Source of the DNA: CALMNV01 sp035688975
GTDB taxonomy: Bacteria > Actinomycetota > Actinomycetes > Actinomycetales > Dermatophilaceae
Direction: 5' to 3'
NCBI RefSeq assembly: GCF_035688975.1
Contig: NZ_DASSMH010000103.1
Span: 1 to 32,602 of the forward strand
Length of the DNA stretch: 32,602 nt
The stretch's first letter is position 1, and every line of letters starts with the position of its first letter. Of the stretch, positions 23,034 through 29,667 are shown piece after piece. Position numbers and translations under genes: made by a program. Under the pieces are notes generated by a model. That model was not told where the DNA came from. It was given only the letters and a program-made list of their open reading frames with translations, and ran no database searches.

Positions 23034-23072
23034 TTGTCCCCAGGCGGAGGCCTCGGTGGCGGCTCGTCCACA
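23034..23072 (+). other. Two near-consensus DnaA boxes upstream of the SSB gene
   Basis: TTGTCCCCA (23034-23042) and TCGTCCACA (23064-23072) each differ at one base from the actinobacterial DnaA box TTGTCCACA and lie exactly 30 bp apart in the same orientation. They sit in the 179-bp gap before the SSB paralogue. Could be a DnaA-responsive promoter or chance. Confidence 0.3.
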
Positions 23073-23175
23073 GCCCGAGGATTCCGCCTGCCGGCCGCCC
23101 CGGAGGTGCCGGACGCTGGTGGCGGGACGGTGCCGTGCCGTTCCCGCGCAGTCAGCGAAGGAAGCAGGTGCAGAG

Positions 23176-23814
23176 ATGTACGAGAACTACGTGACGGTGG
23201 TCGGCAACGCCGTGGCCGACCCGATGGAACGCAAGACGAGGAGCGGCGGGGCCTTCACGACGTTCCGGATCGCGTCCACACCACGACACCGCCTGCCCGA
23301 CGGGCGGTACGTCGACGGCTCGACCAGCTTCTACGGGGTCTGCGTCTTCGGCGTCCTCGCCGCCAACGTCGCCAAGTCGCTCGAGAAGGGCCAGCCGGTC
23401 ATCGTGCACGGCCGCCTGCGGGTCAACGAGTGGCGCGACGGCAAGGACGGCATCCGCGTCGGCGTCGAGATCGACGCCAGCCACGTCGGACACGACCTCT
23501 CCCGGGGCCAGGCCACCTTCCGTCGCCTGAGCCGCGCCGAGGCGTTGGGGGAGGAGCCCCTCGCGGACCCGGAGGTGCAGGCGGCCCTGCGGTCCATCGC
23601 CCGCTTCGACGCGGACGCCGAAGGCTCGCCCGAGCGGCCGCCCAACGTCGACGAAAACGGCGAGGTGCACGACACCGCCCCGGCCCTCGAGTCCGCGCCA
23701 GTGCTTCAGTCCGCGCCGGTGCTCGAGTCCGCGCCGGTGCTCGAGTCCGCGCCGGTGCCGTACGGCGACCCGGAGACCGACCCGTATGAGGTGGTCGAGG
23801 CCGCCGCCGGGTGA
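23176..23814 (+). CDS. ssbB: Single-stranded DNA-binding protein paralogue
   Basis: A 212-residue SSB-type protein. Residues 1-110 form the OB fold (MYENYVTVVGNAV, the FRIAST strand, GQPVIVHGRLRVNEWRDG), which binds ssDNA, normally as a tetramer. The tail (about 110-212) is long, acidic and Pro-rich, carries four LESAPV-like repeats (171-194), and lacks the DDDIPF-type tip that recruits partner proteins in the main SSB. It is therefore the second SSB, and the gene next to ettA matches M. tuberculosis Rv2478c-Rv2477c. In Streptomyces the paralogue SsbB acts in chromosome segregation during sporulation. Start ATG 23176 has only a distant GAAGGA. No ribosomal S6/S18 genes flank it, which also marks it as not the housekeeping SSB. 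Confidence 0.88.
   Translation: MYENYVTVVGNAVADPMERKTRSGGAFTTFRIASTPRHRLPDGRYVDGSTSFYGVCVFGVLAANVAKSLEKGQPVIVHGRLRVNEWRDGKDGIRVGVEIDASHVGHDLSRGQATFRRLSRAEALGEEPLADPEVQAALRSIARFDADAEGSPERPPNVDENGEVHDTAPALESAPVLQSAPVLESAPVLESAPVPYGDPETDPYEVVEAAAG
23686..23757 (+). repeat. 18-bp coding repeat, four copies, in the SSB tail
   Basis: Units at 23686-23703, 23704-23721, 23722-23739 and 23740-23757 (CTCGAGTCCGCGCCGGTG, the last two identical) encode LESAPV, LQSAPV, LESAPV, LESAPV. The copy number is likely to vary between strains. Confidence 0.9.
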
Positions 23815-23838
23815 GGCGCCCCCCGGGTGAGGCGCCCC
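23807..23838 (+). repeat. 16-bp duplication across the SSB stop codon
   Basis: CCGGGTGAGGCGCCCC occurs exactly at 23807-23822 and 23823-23838; the first copy contains the TGA stop (23812-23814). Confidence 0.85.
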
Positions 23839-23862
23839 CCCGGGGGTGGCCCCGCCGGTTGG

Positions 23863-23960
23863 CCGGGTCGGCTCGGCTCTCCGGGTCGCTCGGCTCTCCG
23901 GGTCGGCTTGGTTGGCCGGGTCGGCTCGGCTCTTCGGGTCGGCTCGGCTGTCCGGGTCGG
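23863..23960. repeat. 18-bp GC-rich tandem repeat before ettA
   Basis: Five tandem units of CCGGGTCGGCTCGGCTCT type (18, 17, 18, 18 and 18 bases) plus half a unit, with a few changes, fill half the gap between the SSB and ettA genes. The minus strand is open through it, but only as low-complexity Pro/Thr/Arg/Glu, so I do not call a gene. It ends about 45 bp before the ettA -10. Confidence 0.85.
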
Positions 23961-24007
23961 ACCGGCGGTGACCATGGGCGGATTCGGCCCCCTCGAGGGC
24001 AGGCCGA

Positions 24008-24013
24008 TAACCT
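24008..24013 (+). promoter_or_regulatory. -10 hexamer TAACCT of ettA
   Basis: TAACCT ends six bases before ATG 24020, so ettA has its own leaderless promoter apart from the SSB gene. Confidence 0.5.
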
Positions 24014-24019
24014 CGGGCC

Positions 24020-25702
24020 ATGGCCGAGTACATCTACACCATGACCAGGGCGCGCAAGGCCCACAACGAGAAGGTCATCCTCGATGACGTCTCGATGTCC
24101 TTCTACCCGGGCGCGAAGATCGGGATGGTCGGCCCCAACGGGGCCGGCAAGTCGACGATCCTTAAGATCATGGCCGGCCTCGACCAGCCGTCCAACGGGG
24201 AAGCGCGCCTCGCGCCCGGTGCCACCGTGGGGATCCTTCTGCAGGAGCCGCCGCTCAACGAGGACAAGACCGTCCTCGGCAACGTGCAGGAGGGTGCCGG
24301 CGTCATCAAGGCGAAGCTCGACCGCTACAACGAGATCTCGGCGCAGATGGCAGACCCCGACGCGGACTACGACGCGCTTCTCGCCGAGATGGGCACCCTG
24401 CAGGAGGACATCGACCACGCCGACGCGTGGGACCTCGACAGCCAGCTCGAGCAGGCCATGGACGCGCTGCGCTGCCCCCCGGGTGACTCGCCGGTCACCA
24501 CCCTCTCCGGCGGGGAACGCCGGCGCGTGGCCCTGTGCAAGCTCCTCCTGCAGAAGCCCGACCTACTGCTGCTCGACGAGCCGACCAACCACCTGGACGC
24601 CGAGTCCGTCCTGTGGCTCGAGCAGCACCTCGAGTCCTACGCCGGCGCTGTCATCGCCGTCACCCACGACCGGTACTTCCTCGACCACGTGGCGCAGTGG
24701 ATCGCCGAGGTCGACCGTGGGCGCCTCTACCCCTACGAGGGCAACTACTCGACGTATCTCGAGAAGAAGGCCGAGCGCCTCACGGTGCAGGGCAAGAAGG
24801 ATGCCAAGCTGCAGAAGCGCCTCAAGGAGGAGCTCGAGTGGGTGCGCTCCAACGCCAAGGGCCGGCAGGCGAAGTCCAAGGCGCGCCTGGCCCGCTACGA
24901 GGAGATGGCGGCGGAGGCGGACCGCACCCGCAAGCTGGACTTCGAGGAGATCCAGATCCCGCCGGGGCCGCGGCTCGGCTCCATGGTGATCGACGTGAAG
25001 GACCTGCGGAAGGGGTTCGGTGACCGGGTCCTCATCGACAACCTCTCCTTCACGTTGCCCCGCAACGGCATCGTCGGCGTCATCGGCCCCAACGGCGTCG
25101 GCAAGTCCACCCTCTTCAAGACGATCGTCGGGTTCGAGCAGCCGGACGCGGGAGAGGTCAAGATCGGCGACACCGTGAAGATCTCCTACGTCGACCAGGC
25201 CCGGGAGGGCATCGACCCGAAGAAGACGCTCTGGGAGGTCGTGTCCGACGGGCTCGACCACATCAAGGTCGGCCACGTCGAGATCCCTTCGCGTGCCTAC
25301 GTCTCGCAGTTCGGGTTCAAGGGTCCCGACCAGCAGAAGCCGGCCGGCGTCCTCTCCGGCGGTGAGCGCAACCGCCTCAACCTCGCGCTCACCCTCAAGC
25401 AGGGAGGCAACCTGCTGCTCCTCGACGAGCCGACCAACGACCTCGACGTGGAGACCTTGGGCTCGCTCGAGAACGCGCTGCTCGAGTTTCCCGGTTGTGC
25501 CGTCGTCATCTCGCACGACCGGTGGTTCCTCGACCGGGTCGCAACGCACATCCTCGCGTACGAGGGCACCGAGGACGACCCTGCTTCGTGGTACTGGTTC
25601 GAGGGCAACTTCGAGTCCTACGAGGCAAACAAGGTCGAACGCCTCGGAGCTGAGGCGGCGCGGCCGCACCGCGTGACGTACCGCAAGTTGACGCGCGACT
25701 GA
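24020..25702 (+). CDS. ettA: ABC-F translation factor EttA
   Basis: A soluble twin ATPase that binds the ribosomal E site and gates the first elongation step according to energy charge. The 560-residue protein has domain 1 with Walker A GPNGAGKST (38-46), signature LSGGERRR (162-169) and Walker B LLLLDEPTNHLD (182-193), a linker (about 240-310, rich in Lys, Arg and Glu) with the RSNAKGRQAKSKARL tRNA-contact region, and domain 2 with GPNGVGKST, LSGGERNRLNL and LLLLDEPTNDLD. Both catalytic Glu residues are intact. There are no membrane segments, which excludes a transporter. Length and the absence of a C-terminal extension fit EttA rather than a resistance ABC-F. Confidence 0.95.
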   Translation: MAEYIYTMTRARKAHNEKVILDDVSMSFYPGAKIGMVGPNGAGKSTILKIMAGLDQPSNGEARLAPGATVGILLQEPPLNEDKTVLGNVQEGAGVIKAKLDRYNEISAQMADPDADYDALLAEMGTLQEDIDHADAWDLDSQLEQAMDALRCPPGDSPVTTLSGGERRRVALCKLLLQKPDLLLLDEPTNHLDAESVLWLEQHLESYAGAVIAVTHDRYFLDHVAQWIAEVDRGRLYPYEGNYSTYLEKKAERLTVQGKKDAKLQKRLKEELEWVRSNAKGRQAKSKARLARYEEMAAEADRTRKLDFEEIQIPPGPRLGSMVIDVKDLRKGFGDRVLIDNLSFTLPRNGIVGVIGPNGVGKSTLFKTIVGFEQPDAGEVKIGDTVKISYVDQAREGIDPKKTLWEVVSDGLDHIKVGHVEIPSRAYVSQFGFKGPDQQKPAGVLSGGERNRLNLALTLKQGGNLLLLDEPTNDLDVETLGSLENALLEFPGCAVVISHDRWFLDRVATHILAYEGTEDDPASWYWFEGNFESYEANKVERLGAEAARPHRVTYRKLTRD

Positions 25703-25764
25703 GCCACCGGCGTCGGCGGGTCGCCCGCCCGGGAGGCTGACCCAGTCGGGGCTCGCCCACACCC

Positions 25765-25850
25765 GTCGAGTGGCCAGTTCCGTACGCCACCCCCGTCTCG
25801 TCGAGTGGCCAGTTCCGTACGCCACCCCCGTCTCGTCGAGTGGCCAGTTC
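25765..25850. repeat. Intergenic tandem repeat, GTCGAGTGGCCAGTTC family
   Basis: A 35-bp unit starting GTCGAGTGGCCAGTTCCGTA is present at 25765-25799 and 25800-25834 exactly, and its first 16 bases again at 25835-25850. The first 12 bases match the core of the repeat at 11596-11681. The tract lies between ettA and the HNH gene. Confidence 0.88.
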
Positions 25851-25896
25851 GGTCCTCATGCTGCGACGTATCGCAACCAGTGTCGGTGGCTCGTAC

Positions 25897-25902
25897 TAGC
25901 GT
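25897..25902 (+). promoter_or_regulatory. -10 hexamer TAGCGT of the HNH gene
   Basis: TAGCGT ends seven bases before ATG 25910 (leaderless spacing), about 46 bp after the last repeat unit. Confidence 0.45.
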
Positions 25903-25909
25903 TCGATAC

Positions 25910-27586
25910 ATGAAGAAGGGGACGGATCTGATTGAGGCGCTGCGGCGCCGCGTCGTCGAGCTGGAGACCGGTCAGGCAGCGGGTGGCGCTTCGTCGGCGT
26001 TTCTCGCGTCACTGGCTCACGCGCCGGAGACCGACTGGGTCGGTGCGCTCGGTGCGCTCGGTGCGTTCGCCCCAAACGCTCCGCCGCCTAGGTCGGCGTC
26101 TTCTGCCGGACCCGGGCCGGAGAGGCGTGGGGCGGATCGACGCTCGGCGCGGGCGGCACGGCGTTCGACTCTGGCGAGCTCGTTGGCGCCGCGCAGGGGC
26201 GTTTGGGCGCACATGAGCGCCGGTGAGCCGCTCCGGGTGGACCCGCGAGAGGTGGAGTGGCTGGACCGGGAGGCCATCGGCGGCGACGCGCTCGGAGGGG
26301 AGGCGCTCGACCCAGACGGGCCGGGTCGTGCTGGCGGGGACGCCAGTGATAGTGCAGACGCGTTCGAGTGGGATTCCTTGCCGTGTCCAGGTTCGCAGGC
26401 GCCGGTGGGAGTGCTGCTGGAAGCCTCGGTCGGAATGCCGTTGGTCCGGCATGCGGAGGGCGAGCTGCAAGAAGCAGTCGAGCACCTCGCCGCCTTGCGC
26501 GCCTCGTGCGAGTTGATGCTGGTGCACGTGCTGGCTGAGCTGGAGTCCCGTGGGCTTGCGCCGCCGGGCGGCCTGTCGGCGATCGACTGGCTGCGAGCCC
26601 ACGACTCGGGCCTCTCTGCGGGCGCCGCGAAAGCGATCGTCACCGTCGCGCGGGCCGTCATCGAGCCGCGCTGGGCCAGCCTGCGGGCCCGCGTCGCCAT
26701 GGGTCATGTCCCAGTGAGCAGCGCCGCGCAGATCGTGGAGTTGCACGAGCGCGTCCATCGGGTCGCCGACTCGGAGCAACTGGATGCGATCCTGGAGCAC
26801 CTGACCGACCAGGCCGCCACCGCGCGGCCGGAACAGCTGGCCCGGCTCGTGCGCCAGCAGGCTGACCAGCTGACCCCACCGGGAGACGCCGAGCGGATGG
26901 ACGAAGCCCGCCGCGGCTGTCGCGGCCTCTGGTTCACCGCACCCAACCGCACCGGCATGGTGCGAATGACCGCCGTGCTGGACCCTGAGGCGGCCGCCGT
27001 GGTCAAGGCCGCCGTCGACCCGCTCTCTGCGCCGTGCCCCGCCACGGACACGAAGGGCCGAACGGTGGAGCCGGACCCTCGGACTCCCGCGAGGCGCCGT
27101 GCAGACGCCCTCGTGGCGATCATCGGGCGGGGCGTGTCCTCCCCCGATGGAGTGCCCTCGACGGACAAGGCGAAGGTGATCGTCACCATCGAGCACGACG
27201 TCCTGACAGGGCGGCTGGCCGGGACCGGCACCACCCTGACCGGGGATGTGCTGTCCGCCGCCACGGTCCGCCGTCTCGCGTGTGATGCCGGGATCATCCC
27301 CATGGTGCTCGGTCGGGCAAGCGAACCGTTGGACGTCGGCAGAGAGCGCCGACTGGTGACCAAGGGCCTGCGACTGGCGCTGATCGCACGCGACCGCGGC
27401 TGTTCGTTCCCCAACTGCAGCACTCCACCGCAGTGGTGCGACGGACACCACGTGCACCACTGGTCCCGGGGCGGCAAGACCTCGCTGACGACCACCGCGC
27501 TGCTATGCCCACGGCACCACTCTCACGTGCACCAGCACGACCTCACCGCGACCGTGACTCCCACCTGCGTCACCTGGCACATCTGA
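25910..27586 (+). CDS. DUF222 domain HNH endonuclease (13E12-repeat family)
   Basis: A 558-residue protein of the REP13E12/DUF222 family, common and multi-copy in actinobacteria, role unsettled. The DUF222 region spans about 170-410 (ELQEAVEHLAALRASCELML on; GGLSAIDWL; ARLVRQQADQLTP). The C-terminal nuclease (about 494-543) has CSFPNC, DGHHVHHW and ALLCPRHHSHVH: paired Cys and a His-rich ßßalpha-metal core as in HNH enzymes, apparently catalytically intact. Residues 45-165 form an unusual low-complexity Ala/Gly/Arg/Asp insert. ATG 25910 is set by the -10. Flanked by repeats on the left and tandem hairpins on the right, and lying in a stretch without the dispersed GTATGCC word, so it may be acquired DNA. 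Confidence 0.88.
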   Translation: MKKGTDLIEALRRRVVELETGQAAGGASSAFLASLAHAPETDWVGALGALGAFAPNAPPPRSASSAGPGPERRGADRRSARAARRSTLASSLAPRRGVWAHMSAGEPLRVDPREVEWLDREAIGGDALGGEALDPDGPGRAGGDASDSADAFEWDSLPCPGSQAPVGVLLEASVGMPLVRHAEGELQEAVEHLAALRASCELMLVHVLAELESRGLAPPGGLSAIDWLRAHDSGLSAGAAKAIVTVARAVIEPRWASLRARVAMGHVPVSSAAQIVELHERVHRVADSEQLDAILEHLTDQAATARPEQLARLVRQQADQLTPPGDAERMDEARRGCRGLWFTAPNRTGMVRMTAVLDPEAAAVVKAAVDPLSAPCPATDTKGRTVEPDPRTPARRRADALVAIIGRGVSSPDGVPSTDKAKVIVTIEHDVLTGRLAGTGTTLTGDVLSAATVRRLACDAGIIPMVLGRASEPLDVGRERRLVTKGLRLALIARDRGCSFPNCSTPPQWCDGHHVHHWSRGGKTSLTTTALLCPRHHSHVHQHDLTATVTPTCVTWHI

Positions 27587-28006
27587 CGCGGGCCGGAAAC
27601 GGTCGGGATGCGGCCGGCTCCCAGGGAGCCGGCCCGGCTCCGAGGGAGCCGGCCCAAACTGGTACCAACCTGTCCAGCGAGCTCACTCCGCGAAAGGGGG
27701 GCGCCACGAGGTCACCGCCGCACCGCCCCGCCGCGGGCCCCACTTCCCGGCGGGCGGGCCCCACTACCCGCGGGCCGCTGCCCGCTGCGACTGTGGCCTG
27801 GCCTCGGCCGCTACCCCACGTCGTGGCCGGCGATCTCCCCATGGGCCGCCAGCGCGGACCCGCACCCGCCGACGGGCGCATGGTGCTCGTCGATTCGCTC
27901 GTGCAGTTCTTGCGGCCCCGCCTCTTACGGCGCGCGGGCGCCACACCGGGGAGCCGGGGGCCGCGGTGCCCTCGACAATCACCCGCCGTGTGGCGAGGAT
28001 CGGAAG
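27587..28006. other. 420-bp stretch without a gene
   Basis: It starts with tandem hairpins (27613-27652). Around 27735-27780 there are two degenerate copies of a CGGGCCCCACTxCCCG word. No frame shows codon bias or a recognisable product; the open frames here are GC-rich noise. The LLM gene begins at 28007 with GGAAG directly before its ATG. Confidence 0.6.
27613..27652 (+). terminator. Two tandem hairpins after the HNH gene
   Basis: GCCGGCTCC/GGAGCCGGC (27613-27621 with 27625-27633, loop CAG) is followed at once by CCGGCTCC/GGAGCCGG (27634-27641 with 27645-27652, loop GAG). Two near-identical 20-base hairpins 26 bp after the stop make a good terminator pair. Confidence 0.7.
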
Positions 28007-28924
28007 ATGCGACTGGGGCTGCAGGTCTCCCACTTCAGCTGGCCGGGTACGGCCGCCTCGATCGGCCCGACCTTCGGGCGGATCGCACGCGACGCGGAAG
28101 ACGCCGGCATGTGGAGTCTGTGGGTCATGGACCACTTCTTCCAGATCGGCCCGATCGGCCCGCCCGAGCTCGAGATGCTCGAGGGCTACACCGCGCTCGC
28201 CTTCGCCGCCGGCCAGACCTCGCGGATCGAGGTCGGCACCCTGGTCACCGGCGTGACGTACCGCCACCCCGGCATCCTCGTCAAGACCGTGACGACGCTG
28301 GACGTCCTCTCGGGCGGCCGCGCGTGGCTCGGCATCGGCGCGGCGTGGAACGAGGACGAGCACCGCGGGCTCGGGGTGCCCTACCCGCCGGTCAAGGAGC
28401 GCTTCGAGCGGCTTGAGGAGGCGCTCCAGATCGCCTTGCAGATGTGGTCGGGGGACGAGAGCCCGTATGCCGGTCGCCACTACTCGCTCGAACGCCCCCT
28501 CAACAGCCCGCCCGCCATCCGCCAGCCGCACCCGCCGATCCTCATCGGCGGCATGGGGCAGAAGAAGACGATGCGGCTCGTCGCACAGTACGCCGACGCC
28601 TGCAACTTCTTCGACGTGGGCACGGACCGGCTCCGCGTCGCCTGCGACGTGCTGCGCGGCCACTGCGCCGACGTCGGCCGGAGCTATGACGACATCAGCA
28701 AGACGGTCCTGACCCGGATGAGCCTGTCGGCGTCGGGCGAGCAGGCGGCGTCGGGGGAGCCGACCAGCTCCGTGTCCGCGGCCGTCGACCGGCTGGGCAG
28801 GCTTGCCGAGGCGGGGATGGACGACGCCATCCTGGGGCTCGGCAACCAGACCGACCCCGCGGCCTACGAGCTGGTGGCCGACGTGGTCCGCCAGGTCGCG
28901 GGGGTCACGTCAGCGGACCGCTGA
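28007..28924 (+). CDS. LLM-class (F420-dependent) oxidoreductase
   Basis: A 305-residue luciferase-like (beta/alpha)8 flavin/deazaflavin enzyme. Features: MRLGLQVSHFSW start, WVMDHFF (about 39-45), IEVGTLVTGVTYRHPGILVKT (about 73-93), GRAWLGIGAAWNEDEH with the GxGAxW pattern of F420-binding LLM proteins, and PPILIGGMGQKKTMRLVAQYAD in the C-terminal half. Substrate cannot be read from sequence. ATG 28007 has GAGG and GGAAG just upstream. It ends 15 bases inside the convergent TetR gene. Context with TetR and an acyl-CoA dehydrogenase may mean a lipid-related substrate, but the gene is not in their operon. Confidence 0.88.
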   Translation: MRLGLQVSHFSWPGTAASIGPTFGRIARDAEDAGMWSLWVMDHFFQIGPIGPPELEMLEGYTALAFAAGQTSRIEVGTLVTGVTYRHPGILVKTVTTLDVLSGGRAWLGIGAAWNEDEHRGLGVPYPPVKERFERLEEALQIALQMWSGDESPYAGRHYSLERPLNSPPAIRQPHPPILIGGMGQKKTMRLVAQYADACNFFDVGTDRLRVACDVLRGHCADVGRSYDDISKTVLTRMSLSASGEQAASGEPTSSVSAAVDRLGRLAEAGMDDAILGLGNQTDPAAYELVADVVRQVAGVTSADR

Positions 28925-29590
28925 CCCTGCGGACGTGGCGCCGACCAGCCGCAGCGCGAGGGTGGCGTTCGTGGCGCCGATCTGCGCGGGGCTGCGCCGG
29001 ATCGTGGGGGAGTACCAGCGGGCGACGTCGACGACGATGGAGAGCAGGGCGAGCGCGGTGTCACCGACGTCGTCGATCGTGAAGGCGCCGGTGGCGACGC
29101 CCCGCTCCAGGACGCCGCGCACGAGGGAGTCGATCTCCTTGCGCAGGGCGAGGACCTCGGCGTGGTGCTCGGCCGAGAGGTGGTGGTGCTCGTACTGCAC
29201 GACCCGGGCGACCTGGTACTGCTCCACGTGCCACTCCGAGAAGCGCGCCATCAGGTTGGTCAGCTGACCGGCGGGCGTGCGGTCGGCAGCAATCGCTTCG
29301 CGGACCCGGCGCAGCGCCGACTGGTGCCCGACCCGGCTGAGGTTGAAGAGCAGCTCCTCCTTGGAGCCGAAGTGCACGTACACGCCGGCCGGGCTGAGCC
29401 CCGCCCGCCCCGCGATGTCGCGCGTCGTGGTTGCATGGAACCCCTTGTCGGCGAAGGCCTGTGCAGCGGCACCCATGAGCCGCTCGACCGTGGAGGCGTC
29501 GGCGTCGGTGGCGCCGGCCGGCGCCGCCGCCGGGGTGCGGGCCGGGAGCTGACTCGGCCCAGGCGGGCTGTGCGGGGTGGGCGTGTGCAC
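28910..29590 (-). CDS. TetR family regulator
   Basis: A 226-residue repressor-type regulator. After a Pro/Ala-rich N-terminal ~30 residues, the TetR DNA-binding domain covers about 34-80 with the helix-turn-helix TTRDIAGRAGLSPAGVYVHF (about 55-74) and GSKEELL. The rest is the helical ligand domain with EHHHLSAEHH (a His-rich helix) and a C-terminal dimer interface. GTG 29590 is chosen because CATGCT (29602-29597 on minus) ends six bases before it and TTGCTT (29626-29621) lies 18 bases further; the frame remains open to 29626. It faces the acyl-CoA dehydrogenase gene across a palindromic operator and so probably represses it and itself, with an acyl-CoA as likely ligand by family precedent. 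Confidence 0.9.
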   Translation of the reverse strand: MHTPTPHSPPGPSQLPARTPAAAPAGATDADASTVERLMGAAAQAFADKGFHATTTRDIAGRAGLSPAGVYVHFGSKEELLFNLSRVGHQSALRRVREAIAADRTPAGQLTNLMARFSEWHVEQYQVARVVQYEHHHLSAEHHAEVLALRKEIDSLVRGVLERGVATGAFTIDDVGDTALALLSIVVDVARWYSPTIRRSPAQIGATNATLALRLVGATSAGSAVR

Positions 29591-29591
29591 G

Positions 29592-29661
29592 TTGACAGCA
29601 TGCCGCAGCCGCGGGACACTAAGCAAGCGCTTAGTTACTGATTAGTACCACGCCCGAGGAG
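29592..29661. promoter_or_regulatory. Divergent promoters with TetR operator
   Basis: The plus promoter is TTGACA (29592-29597), 17-base spacer, GACACT (29615-29620). The palindrome ACTAAGC-AAGC-GCTTAGT (29618-29635) covers the end of this -10 and the expected start site, and also contains the -35 (TTGCTT, 29626-29621) of the tetR promoter on minus. One bound dimer would block both. GAGGAG at 29656-29661 is the ribosome-binding site of the dehydrogenase gene. Confidence 0.75.
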
Positions 29662-29667
29662 CCAGCC

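Noticed and set aside
23034..23072. Replication origin
   Set aside because: Only two imperfect DnaA boxes, no AT-rich unwinding region, and no dnaA, dnaN or recF nearby.
23706..23975. Minus-strand frame encoding a Pro/Thr/Arg/Glu hexapeptide-like repeat
   Set aside because: It only reads through the two 18-bp repeat tracts; no start signal and no non-repetitive sequence.
24020..25702. ABC transporter ATPase or antibiotic-resistance ABC-F
   Set aside because: No membrane segments or permease; length, linker and neighbours fit EttA.
25765..25850. CRISPR or attachment-site array
   Set aside because: Units are directly abutted without variable spacers, and there is no integrase or tRNA target at this place.
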